Made by a program: the position numbers and the translations under genes
The notes under the pieces: generated by a model
Told to the model about the DNA's origin: nothing
The model's database searches: none
What the model saw: the letters and a program-made list of their open reading frames with translations, nothing else
Shown here: positions 1 to 6,577 of the stretch, piece by piece
Layout: each line of letters starts with the position of its first letter
How positions within the stretch are numbered: the stretch's first letter is position 1
Source: Candidatus Hydrogenedens sp.
Lineage (GTDB): Bacteria > Hydrogenedentota > Hydrogenedentia > Hydrogenedentales > Hydrogenedentaceae
Length of the DNA: 10,000 nt
Direction: 5' to 3'
Assembly (NCBI GenBank): GCA_020216745.1
Contig: JAIWNQ010000231.1
Coordinates: 1-10,000 of the forward strand

Positions 1-114
1 TGTGGTTGCGGTAGTAAATCGTTAGGCAATGATATGTGGTGGAAATACCTATTAGATGTTATTCTGTTTGGTATGCTGATAGTTTCTATGAGTGGTATGC
101 GTAGGCGGAAATAA
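1..114 (+). CDS. 3' end of a membrane-anchored or surface protein (partial)
   Basis: The reading frame is open from base 1 and stops at a TAA at 112-114, giving the last 37 residues of a protein that starts outside the window. The tail begins CGCGSK and has a Trp-Trp-Lys patch. A hydrophobic stretch of about 16 residues follows (LLDVILFGMLIVSMSG), and the protein ends MRRRK. A Cys/Gly motif, then one membrane helix, then an Arg/Lys cluster is the plan of C-terminal sorting tails such as MYXO-CTERM and Synergist-CTERM. This sequence is not a clear match to either, and a plain C-terminal membrane anchor is the alternative. The body of the protein is not visible, so its function cannot be stated. 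Confidence 0.6.
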   Translation, partial: CGCGSKSLGNDMWWKYLLDVILFGMLIVSMSGMRRRK

Positions 115-156
115 AAAGAGTATCACAAACACTCCTGCCTGTGAGGAATCATCCAT

Positions 157-181
157 AGGGGCAGACCTGTGTGTCTACCCT
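157..181. repeat. Interrupted palindrome, likely dispersed intergenic repeat
   Basis: AGGGGCAGAC at 157-166 faces GTCTACCCT at 173-181. The outer AGGG/CCCT and inner AGAC/GTCT arms pair, with a small mismatch between them. From memory, GGGGCAGACCTGTGTGTCTRCCC-like palindromes occur in many copies in some environmental bacterial genomes. The copy number in this genome cannot be judged from one window. Confidence 0.45.
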
Positions 182-202
182 GAAGAGTGAATGTATGTAA
201 CA

Positions 203-218
203 GGAACGGACTTGTTCC
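203..218. repeat. Short perfect hairpin
   Basis: GGAAC (203-207) and GTTCC (214-218) form a perfect 5-bp stem around the 6-base loop GGACTT. It lies between two other palindromes and may be part of the same repeat cluster. No T tract follows, so it does not look like a terminator. Confidence 0.35.
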
Positions 219-256
219 CAAATGGATAGATTGGATGTTAATGGTTATTTTTTTGG

Positions 257-274
257 GGGAGCAGGGATGCTCCC
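257..274. repeat. Perfect 7-bp hairpin, likely dispersed palindromic repeat
   Basis: GGGAGCA (257-263) and TGCTCCC (268-274) pair perfectly around a GGGA loop. A T run (247-254) lies on the left, so in minus-strand sense the hairpin is followed, after CC, by an A run and not by T's. On the plus strand ACTACATTATAC follows. Neither direction has a terminator T tract, so a palindromic dispersed repeat is more likely. GTGGGAGCATCCCTGCTCCC-like units are, to my knowledge, repeated in several environmental genomes. Confidence 0.45.
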
Positions 275-300
275 ACTACATTATACTTTTAGAAAAGAAT

Positions 301-348
301 TTAACCACAGAGGGCATGGAGGAAAGATTTGAAAAACTCTATGGGTAA
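301..348. repeat. Degenerate 'ACCACAGAG' inverted-repeat element
   Basis: TTAACCACAGAG (301-312) faces CTCTATGGGTAA (337-348). The exact reverse complement would be CTCTGTGGTTAA, so 10 of 12 bases agree across a 24-base centre. AACCACAGAGG-type elements with CTCTGTGG at the other end are a familiar dispersed intergenic repeat in many unrelated environmental bacteria. This copy has diverged (GGGCATGGAGG in place of GGRCACAGAGG), which suggests an old insertion. Confidence 0.5.
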
Positions 349-631
349 ATGTTTTTTGCCTTGTGTAATTGCAGAGTAAAAGACACGGGCGGGGGTGTTT
401 AGGATAGTTTTTGAACATAAGGAGATGGGAAATGGAATGAAGGAGATTTTAGTTTTTTGTTATTTTGAGGTAATTGTTTCTAAGGTATTACAACAAGCAC
501 ATTTTTTGTAGTCTTTCTTTTGTTGATTTTCTTTATTTATTTGTGATTATTCGTTGTTTTTGCTGTTGAAAATATCGCGTAGCATTTTTTAATAGAGTAG
601 TGAATTCGTGTCGTTATGGATAAAGAAATAG

Positions 632-660
632 AAGGGGCACTTTTTGGATTGCCCCTTTTT
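632..660. terminator. Hairpin terminator downstream of the thiolase gene
   Basis: AAGGGGCA (632-639) pairs perfectly with TGCCCCTT (650-657) around a 10-base loop. On the plus strand the stem runs into TTTTTATTTT, the better terminator orientation. In minus-strand sense it lies 37 bases beyond the thiolase stop and is followed by the T-rich TTCTATTTCTTTAT. It is therefore probably bidirectional, ending the minus-strand thiolase transcript and stopping plus-strand readthrough from the left. Confidence 0.75.
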
Positions 661-694
661 ATTTTGGCTAAATTTATATATATTGGTTTTGGGG

Positions 695-1873
695 TTAATC
701 TCGAGCCCAGATAGTTGTCATGCCCATGCCACCACCGACGCAGAGTGTGGCTAATCCGTACTTTAATTTTCTCCGTTTCATTTCGTATAGGAGGCTTACT
801 ACAATGCGTGTTCCTGTACATCCGACGGGATGACCTAATGCGATACCTGAGCCGTTAACATTAGTAATATCTCTGTTCAGCCCTAACAGTTTTTCGCATG
901 CGAGGTATTGTGCTGCGAAGGCTTCGTTAAGTTCGATAAGTTCGATGTCGTCCAGTTTCATTTTAGCGCGTTCTAAGGCTTGTTTTGTTGCTGGGACTGG
1001 TCCATAGCCCATCAGTTCTGGTTCGACACCAGCCATTCCGTACGCGACAAGTCGTCCTAAGGGTTCTAAACCTCTACGGTTGGCTTCTTCTTCAGTCATC
1101 AGTACTACCGCTGATGCGGCGTCGTTAATGCCTGAGGCGTTTCCTGCTGTAACTGTTCCATCCTTTTTGAATGTTGGTTTTAATGCGGATAATTGTTCCA
1201 TTGTCAAGCCCATGCGGACGTGTTCATCTTGTTCGAAAATGGTAACACTTCCTTTCTTTCCTTTTATCTCGATGGGGATTATTTCTTCTTTGAATTTTCC
1301 GTCTTTAATTGCTTTTTCTGCGCTATTATGTGATTTGAGTGCGATAGTATCTTGCTCTTCACGGGATATGTTGTACTTTTCGGCTAAGTTTTCGGCAGTA
1401 AGTCCCATGATTAATCCGCTCCATGAGTCGGTGAGTCCATCCCAGATTCCGTCGGCGAGGGTTGCATGCTGTAAACGGATTCCCCATCTCGCTTTATCAA
1501 TGGTATATGGGACTCTACTCATGACTTCTACTCCGCCTGCGACGACGATGTTCATATCACCGAGCATGATTTGCTGGGCAGCATAGATGATGGCTTGCAT
1601 GCCTGAGGCGCAGTTTCTTTGGATTGTAACTCCTGGCACATGAATAGGCAAACCTGCTTTAAGTGCGGCAAGTCTACCTGTGGGCAGTTCGTCGGTTCTC
1701 TGCATACATTGACCGATGATTACATCGCCGATGGCTTCGGGTTCAACGTTACTCCGCTGAATGGCCTCTTTAATGACGAGCCCTGCAAGGTCAGGGGCTG
1801 GGTAGTCTTTGAGGCTTCCACCGAAGGAACCGATAGCGGTGCGAACTCCTGATGTAATAACGATTGTTTTCAT
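695..1873 (-). CDS. Thiolase, acetyl-CoA acetyltransferase type
   Basis: This 392-residue protein has the full length of a degradative/biosynthetic thiolase, which condenses two acetyl-CoA to acetoacetyl-CoA or runs the reverse reaction in the cytoplasm. The nucleophilic cysteine is C88 in QRNCASGMQA. GGVEVMSR (113-120), the NEAFA box (316-320), GHP with H348, and C378 in CVGGGMG complete the active site. Family members often read NRVCGSGLQA and GHPIGASGAR; here the words are QRNCASGMQA and GHPVGCTGTR, so the protein is somewhat off the textbook AtoB sequence and its acyl-chain preference is not certain. The start is supported by AGGAGGT 7 bases before the ATG. The gene lies 70 bases downstream of the SxtJ-like gene on the same strand and ends before a hairpin terminator. 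No other beta-oxidation or butyrate gene is nearby. Confidence 0.93.
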   Translation of the reverse strand: MKTIVITSGVRTAIGSFGGSLKDYPAPDLAGLVIKEAIQRSNVEPEAIGDVIIGQCMQRTDELPTGRLAALKAGLPIHVPGVTIQRNCASGMQAIIYAAQQIMLGDMNIVVAGGVEVMSRVPYTIDKARWGIRLQHATLADGIWDGLTDSWSGLIMGLTAENLAEKYNISREEQDTIALKSHNSAEKAIKDGKFKEEIIPIEIKGKKGSVTIFEQDEHVRMGLTMEQLSALKPTFKKDGTVTAGNASGINDAASAVVLMTEEEANRRGLEPLGRLVAYGMAGVEPELMGYGPVPATKQALERAKMKLDDIELIELNEAFAAQYLACEKLLGLNRDITNVNGSGIALGHPVGCTGTRIVVSLLYEMKRRKLKYGLATLCVGGGMGMTTIWARD

Positions 1874-1880
1874 TTTTTTT

Positions 1881-1887
1881 ACCTCCT
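1881..1887 (-). promoter_or_regulatory. Strong Shine-Dalgarno of the thiolase gene
   Basis: In minus-strand sense AGGAGGT is followed by seven A's and then the ATG at 1873. It is the strongest ribosome binding site in the window. It suggests that the thiolase is translated efficiently and independently of the upstream membrane-protein gene. Confidence 0.8.
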
Positions 1888-1943
1888 ATCCTGTTAATTG
1901 GTTGACCATTTGTTGTTACTACTATCTATAATTTAATTTATAC

Positions 1944-2357
1944 TTAAAACTGCTTTAAGAATTCATCTTTTGTTTCGGGTTGGACCTCGACTTCTTCCCA
2001 GTATGTCGCATCTTTAGGGAGCCATTGTCGATGTAATGGGTCACCTTTCACGAGCCGAAACAGTAATCCTATCGGCGTTATTATGAGGTAGAAAACAATA
2101 AGTAATAGGATTCGTGTCATTAGCCAGTTTAATGCTTCGGCAAGTTTGAGCCAAATAAAAAATACAGGGAGTAAAATAATAGGTACTACAATACCACAAA
2201 TGATAAGCACTGCACCGATACCCCACCAGATATATGGGAGTGCTATAAATCCATGTATTGCCCAACGTGCAGTACCGATTAATACACAAATAGCACCGAT
2301 TAAAATTCCGAACTTCCGTTGTTCTTTTTTGTCTTTGTAATTAATTTTCATAGCCAT
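1944..2357 (-). CDS. SxtJ-like membrane protein, partner of carbamoyltransferase
   Basis: This 137-residue protein has three hydrophobic segments (about 16-33, 42-68 and 82-100) and hydrophilic ends. The stretch from W78 to L108 reads as W, then TRILL, FYLIITPIGLLFRL and KGDPL, followed by a WLP/YWEE tail. That is the recognisable core of the SxtJ family, named after a small membrane protein of the saxitoxin cluster and often found beside NodU/CmcH-type carbamoyltransferases. Its biochemical role is unknown. Only five bases separate it from the carbamoyltransferase stop codon, and no good Shine-Dalgarno precedes the start, so translation is probably coupled. The ATG at 2351 is an alternative start two codons in. 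The small DUF5989 membrane protein that often completes such loci is not seen. Confidence 0.75.
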   Translation of the reverse strand: MAMKINYKDKKEQRKFGILIGAICVLIGTARWAIHGFIALPYIWWGIGAVLIICGIVVPIILLPVFFIWLKLAEALNWLMTRILLLIVFYLIITPIGLLFRLVKGDPLHRQWLPKDATYWEEVEVQPETKDEFLKQF

Positions 2358-2362
2358 AGTTA

Positions 2363-4177
2363 TTAATCCAGTTCAAATTCTTTTTTCCAGTCTTTTTCTT
2401 CGTGCCATGCTCTTTGTTGGGTTTTATCTAAAAGGAATGAACCCATACATAGATAGTCCATATTTGTTCTCATGAAACAGGTGTATGCTTCTTTCGGTGT
2501 GCAAACAATCGGTTCACCGCGGACATTAAAGGAGGTATTAATAATAACGGGGCAACCAGTTCTATCATAGAATGCCTTTATCATATCGTAGTATCGCGGG
2601 TGGTCATTACGAGAGATGGTTTGGATTCGTGCTGAATTGTCAACATGTGTTACCGCAGGTATATCAGAACGAATAACCTTTAATTTGTCGAACCCACGAG
2701 CCTGTTTTTCTTCCTCTGTTAATTCGCGGAGATGTTCCTTTCGTACATTTGCCACAAGTAACATGTACGGACTCTCTGCACCGTTCAGTTCGAAATATTC
2801 ATCGGCGTGTTCGCGAAGTACTGTAGGAGCAAACGGGCGAAATGATTCTCGGAATTTAATTTTTAAGTTTAGAACGGACTGCATTTCCCGTGAACGTGCA
2901 TCTCCTAAAATACTCCTCGCCCCTAAGGCACGGGGTCCAAATTCCATCCTTCCTTGAAACCAACCCACAACCTTTCCTTCATCAATCAACTGTGCAACTC
3001 GGTTCGCAATGTCTTTTTCGGATAATTTTTCGTAAGGGATATTTTCCTCTCTCAAAAATGTTTCAATTTCATCATCCGAGAATTCAGGTCCTAAATAACT
3101 GGCTTTTTGTCGACGAGAGTCAGGGATGCGTTCCTTTCCATAGACTTGATGCCACACTAATAAGGCACAACCTAACGCATTACCTCCATCACTTGCACAG
3201 GGCTGTATCCAGATTTCATCAAACGGTCCTTCTCGTAAGAGTCGGCCATTTGCAACACAGTTTAATGTTACCCCGCCTGACATCGCAAGTTTTTTTAATC
3301 CTGTTTGTTTATGTACATGATGTGCTATTTTCAAAACGATTTCTTCTGTTACGAGTTGTATCGATTTTGCCAAATCCATTTCGCGTTGTGTAATTTTTGA
3401 CTCTGGCTTACGAGGTGGACCGCCAAAAAGATTTGCAAACCGCTGGTTGGTCATTTTCAAGCCAGCACAGTAATCGAAATATTTCAAATTCAACCTAAAT
3501 GAACCGTCATCGCGAATATCAATGAGTTCCCTCTTGATAATATCTACATACGTTGGCTCACCATACGGTGCAAGTCCCATCAGTTTGTACTCTCCGCTAT
3601 TTACCTTAAACCCTGTAAAGTAGGTAAATGCAGAATATAACAGTCCCAGGGAATGTGGAAAACGTATTTCTTTGAATAATTTTATTTTGTTGCCTTTACC
3701 GACGCCATACGCAGATGTTGCCCATTCACCGACGCCGTCGAGGGTTATAATTGCAGATTCTTCAAACGGACTTGGGAAAAATGCAGATGCGGCATGAGAA
3801 AGGTGATGCGTGGAAAATAATATTTCACCGTGATAATCTAACTCTTTACGAATAGTTGCACGCATATTTAGTTTTTCAGATAGCCATGATGGTAACTGAA
3901 CAAAAAATGATGTTATGCCTGCTGGTGCGGTTCCGAGATATGTCATCATAAGCCGTTCAAATTTTAGGAATGGCTTATCATAAAACACCACACAGTCGAT
4001 GTCCGAGATTTTCAAATTCCCTTCCCGAAGGCAGTATTCCACTGCATTTTTTGGAAAACGTGGGTCGTGCTTCTTCCTTGTGAAACGTTCTTCTTGGGCA
4101 GATGCGATTATCTCCCCATTCATAAGTAATGCAGATGCGCTGTCATGATAGAAGGCAGATATACCAAGTATATTCAT
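2363..4177 (-). CDS. NodU/CmcH/TobZ-family O-carbamoyltransferase
   Basis: This 604-residue protein has the two-domain plan of the family. The N-terminal Kae1-like domain (about 1-350) opens with MNILGISAFYHDSASAL. It carries the metal-binding HHLSH box (H124, H125, H128), the nucleotide-site LDGVGEW (146-152) and SGGVTLNC (300-307). The C-terminal domain (about 360-580) carries WFQGRMEFGPRALGARS (406-422) and NTSFNVRGEPIV (547-558). Family enzymes use carbamoyl phosphate and ATP to place a carbamoyl group on a hydroxyl of a sugar or secondary metabolite, through a carbamoyl-AMP intermediate. The substrate cannot be told from sequence, and no complete biosynthetic cluster lies in the window. 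A surface glycan is a reasonable guess because stand-alone copies with an SxtJ partner are common. AAGGA lies 6 bases before the ATG and supports the start. Confidence 0.93.
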   Translation of the reverse strand: MNILGISAFYHDSASALLMNGEIIASAQEERFTRKKHDPRFPKNAVEYCLREGNLKISDIDCVVFYDKPFLKFERLMMTYLGTAPAGITSFFVQLPSWLSEKLNMRATIRKELDYHGEILFSTHHLSHAASAFFPSPFEESAIITLDGVGEWATSAYGVGKGNKIKLFKEIRFPHSLGLLYSAFTYFTGFKVNSGEYKLMGLAPYGEPTYVDIIKRELIDIRDDGSFRLNLKYFDYCAGLKMTNQRFANLFGGPPRKPESKITQREMDLAKSIQLVTEEIVLKIAHHVHKQTGLKKLAMSGGVTLNCVANGRLLREGPFDEIWIQPCASDGGNALGCALLVWHQVYGKERIPDSRRQKASYLGPEFSDDEIETFLREENIPYEKLSEKDIANRVAQLIDEGKVVGWFQGRMEFGPRALGARSILGDARSREMQSVLNLKIKFRESFRPFAPTVLREHADEYFELNGAESPYMLLVANVRKEHLRELTEEEKQARGFDKLKVIRSDIPAVTHVDNSARIQTISRNDHPRYYDMIKAFYDRTGCPVIINTSFNVRGEPIVCTPKEAYTCFMRTNMDYLCMGSFLLDKTQQRAWHEEKDWKKEFELD

Positions 4178-4203
4178 TACTAATCCTTATAAATTCCATT
4201 AGA

Positions 4204-4233
4204 ATATTACCGATAATATAAGATAATTTTCAA
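4204..4233 (-). promoter_or_regulatory. Candidate sigma-70-type promoter for the carbamoyltransferase operon
   Basis: In minus-strand sense TTGAAA (4233-4228) and TAATAT (4209-4204) are 18 bases apart, about 27 bases upstream of the carbamoyltransferase ATG. This gives a short leader that still contains the AAGGA ribosome binding site. The surrounding DNA is A+T-rich, so a chance match is possible. Confidence 0.4.
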
Positions 4234-4529
4234 TTATGTCATAAGTGGCATCATTTATTCTGAAACTACCGTGGGGTCGTCATATATAATAACATATTTA
4301 GCAGTATATTATTCCGTGAGCGGGGATGTGGTCAGTAGTTAGTAATATGCGGATTTTGTCCTGTGTTTATGTATTATAACGTATCAGGGCGAAGGCATAA
4401 GTTCATACCTAAAAAGATATGTATAGGAACTTGTAAAAATAATGTAGGTTACATAGTTTGATTTTTTTTATGATTTGATATGCGTTATTTAATTTTTTTA
4501 ACTTTTAAGTAACATGTTTTATTCCTCTC

Positions 4530-4559
4530 TTGACTTATTATTATTATAAAATGTATATT
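4530..4559 (+). promoter_or_regulatory. Candidate sigma-70-type promoter for the PilB-type gene
   Basis: TTGACT (4530-4535) and TATATT (4554-4559) are 18 bases apart. Reading one base earlier, GTATAT gives a 17-base spacer. The predicted leader is about 50 bases and includes GGAG at 4605-4608, seven bases before the ATG at 4616. The near-consensus -35 box makes this the better of the two promoters in the spacer. Confidence 0.5.
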
Positions 4560-4615
4560 TGATGTATTATAAATAGATTAAATGGAATATATTTTTTATG
4601 TAATGGAGTGCTGGT

Positions 4616-6577
4616 ATGTCAGATGAGGTAAATAATGAAAATCGGATAGCGGAACGACTTGTTAAAGGCGAATACATTACGCAGGAAGAGCTTAATAAAG
4701 TCCGTGAACGTGAAAAGACGAGTGGTGTTCCATGGTTTAAACAACTTATTCAAATGGGTAAGGTAACCTTCTCCGCAGTGGAAGACATTCTAAGGTATGA
4801 ATGGCATCCTCGAGAACTTCAAGAAAAACATAAATCTCTCGGTAGTGCCTTGCTTGAAGACGGAATTATTAGTAAGGGACAACTTGAAGAAGCATTAAGA
4901 GTTCAAAAAAGGACGAATAGATTATTAGGTAATATTTTACTTGAACTTGGCTATGTTAAAAGGGAGGATATAGCAAAGACGTTAGCGAAACAGCATAATC
5001 TTGAGTATGTAGATATAAAAACTGTTAAGCCAGAGGTTTCTGCGCTAAATACGATACCTGAAGCCCTTGCTCATAGATATCAAGTCTTGCCTATTTATAT
5101 CGAAGGCGATAAAGTTACAGTGCTTATCACCAGTCCGCAAAATATACAGAAGACAAAAGACCTTTCTATTCTCATAGGTAAGCGAATATACCCAATGTTG
5201 ACAGCAGTAGACAATATAGATGCAATAATTGATAAATGGTATGAACAACTTTTAAATAATAATGTTATTGTAGAACAACCTAAAAAACAAACAATATCGG
5301 CACGAGAAAAAGTAATAACAAAAGAACGACCTGAAAAGGAGAAAGAAATGTCAGAGAAAACAGAAATTAAACGTGTTGCTCCTTCCTCTATCACACAGGA
5401 TAGGCGGTTTGAAAAGATAGCAAAAGAAGCATCTGGCATGTCTGCTATAAACACAGTGAAAACAATCCTTGAGGGTGCAGTTAAAGCAGGGGCAACAGAT
5501 ATTCATCTTGACCCACAGGAACCAGAGATGCGAGTAAGATATCGAATTGATGGTATTCTACATGATGTGATGAGTATTCACCTGAATATGCAAAATGCTG
5601 TGGTTTCTCGTATAAAGATATTGTCTGATCTTGATATTACAGAGACAAGACATCCACAGGATGGACACATGAACTTAGAGGTGGAAGGGAGAGAGTTGGA
5701 TATCCGTGTAGCAACACTTCCAACATTTTTAGGTGAGCGTGTCGTTCTACGTCTTCTGGATCAGTCTGCAGTTCTGTCGGGGATAGGTGACCTCGGGCTT
5801 GATGAGAAAGAGCAGAATAAACTTGTAAAACTAATTAGGCAACCTTACGGTATGATACTTGTTACTGGTCCTACAGGGAGCGGTAAGACAACAACACTTT
5901 ACGCGGCACTTAATCAAAAGAATGTGATGACTGAAAGTATTGTAACACTTGAGGACCCTGTTGAGTACCAGCTCTCTGGAATCAACCAAGTGCAAATTGA
6001 CCCTGATATTGGAGTGACATTTGCAAATACGTTAAGGGCGGCGTTAAGACAGGATGTTGATGTTATCCTTGTTGGCGAGATACGGGATACAGAAACAGCA
6101 CATATTGCAATCAGAGCAGCAATGACAGGTCATCTTGTATTTAGTACTCTCCATACGAACGATGCACCCGATGCGATTAACACACTCAGGAATATGGGTA
6201 TGCCTTCGTACCTGATATCGAGCGCACTTACTGCAATTATTGCACAAAGGCTTGTAAGAAAAACATGTGAGGAGTGTAAGGTAGAGTATAAACCAAGTAC
6301 ATCGATATTGAAGGAGGTAGGACTTCCTACTACTATTAAAAAACTATATCGTGGAAGAGGATGTAATAATTGTTATCACACAGGATATAAAGGTAGAACA
6401 GGGATTTTTGAAATATTGGAGATAACACCACAAATTCGGAAATTAATTGCTGATGGTGCAACTCCTGAAACAATAGCACAGACAGCTAAAATGAAGACTA
6501 TGGCTGACCACTGTAGAGAAAAAATAAAGCAGGGGATTGTAACACCAGAAGAATTTTTAAGAGTTGTTAGATTATAG
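4616..6577 (+). CDS. pilB: PilB/GspE-type secretion or pilus assembly ATPase
   Basis: This 653-residue protein is the cytoplasmic hexameric motor that powers pilin or pseudopilin assembly in type IV pili or type II secretion. The N-terminal part contains two 24-residue MshEN-like units (74-97 and 103-126) with a 5-residue spacer. A second N-terminal lobe reaches to about 215, and a charged Lys/Glu-rich linker lies at about 220-255. The ATPase core has Walker A GPTGSGKTT (418-426), the Asp box TLEDPVEY (444-451), Walker B VDVILVGEIRD (481-491, with E488) and the His box TGHLVFSTLHTNDA (504-517). Two CxxC pairs (C551/C554 and C583/C586) form the zinc site typical of PilB/GspE and absent from PilT. 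GGAG 7 bases before the ATG supports the start. No pilin, PilC or PilM-Q genes lie in the window, so type IV pilus and type II secretion cannot be separated. Confidence 0.93.
   Translation: MSDEVNNENRIAERLVKGEYITQEELNKVREREKTSGVPWFKQLIQMGKVTFSAVEDILRYEWHPRELQEKHKSLGSALLEDGIISKGQLEEALRVQKRTNRLLGNILLELGYVKREDIAKTLAKQHNLEYVDIKTVKPEVSALNTIPEALAHRYQVLPIYIEGDKVTVLITSPQNIQKTKDLSILIGKRIYPMLTAVDNIDAIIDKWYEQLLNNNVIVEQPKKQTISAREKVITKERPEKEKEMSEKTEIKRVAPSSITQDRRFEKIAKEASGMSAINTVKTILEGAVKAGATDIHLDPQEPEMRVRYRIDGILHDVMSIHLNMQNAVVSRIKILSDLDITETRHPQDGHMNLEVEGRELDIRVATLPTFLGERVVLRLLDQSAVLSGIGDLGLDEKEQNKLVKLIRQPYGMILVTGPTGSGKTTTLYAALNQKNVMTESIVTLEDPVEYQLSGINQVQIDPDIGVTFANTLRAALRQDVDVILVGEIRDTETAHIAIRAAMTGHLVFSTLHTNDAPDAINTLRNMGMPSYLISSALTAIIAQRLVRKTCEECKVEYKPSTSILKEVGLPTTIKKLYRGRGCNNCYHTGYKGRTGIFEILEITPQIRKLIADGATPETIAQTAKMKTMADHCREKIKQGIVTPEEFLRVVRL

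Larger units (their letters stand above)
115..694. other. 580-base intergenic region with decayed repeats and a terminator
   Basis: I see no credible gene here. The left part (about 157-348) holds four hairpin-forming units of different sequence, listed separately. The middle part (about 350-600) is T-rich on the plus strand, with no recognisable RNA gene, tRNA or conserved ORF. One 24-codon ORF (437-511) has a GGAG 12 bases before its ATG, but its product is unremarkable and I do not call it. The right end holds a strong hairpin with a T tract that serves the thiolase gene and possibly plus-strand transcripts too. Confidence 0.6.
4178..4615. other. 438-base divergent intergenic region
   Basis: This spacer separates the minus-strand carbamoyltransferase gene from the plus-strand PilB-type gene. 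It holds a promoter-like element facing each gene, listed separately. The centre (about 4260-4400) is less A+T-rich than its flanks and shows one weak imperfect stem, AATAACATA (4288-4296) with TATATTATT (4305-4313). I see no ORF with a credible start, no tRNA and no riboswitch I recognise. Confidence 0.6.

Noticed and set aside
437..511. A 24-codon plus-strand ORF with GGAG upstream
   Set aside because: The spacing of 12 bases is long, the product is short and shows no recognisable feature, and the region is otherwise non-coding and T-rich.
537..821. A 94-codon minus-strand ORF
   Set aside because: It overlaps the conserved end of the thiolase gene in another frame and runs through the terminator hairpin; its composition is not protein-like.
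1902..1932. TTGACC and TATAAT on the plus strand, which would read antisense into the SxtJ-like gene
   Set aside because: The spacer is 19 bases, the DNA is A+T-rich, and no plus-strand gene lies downstream. A chance match is more likely than an antisense promoter.
2890..3393. A 167-codon plus-strand ORF inside the carbamoyltransferase gene
   Set aside because: It is a shadow frame of a strongly conserved minus-strand gene and has no domain of its own.
4321..4374. A 17-codon plus-strand ORF in the divergent spacer
   Set aside because: It is too short, its purine-rich upstream sequence abuts the ATG too closely, and it has no recognisable product.
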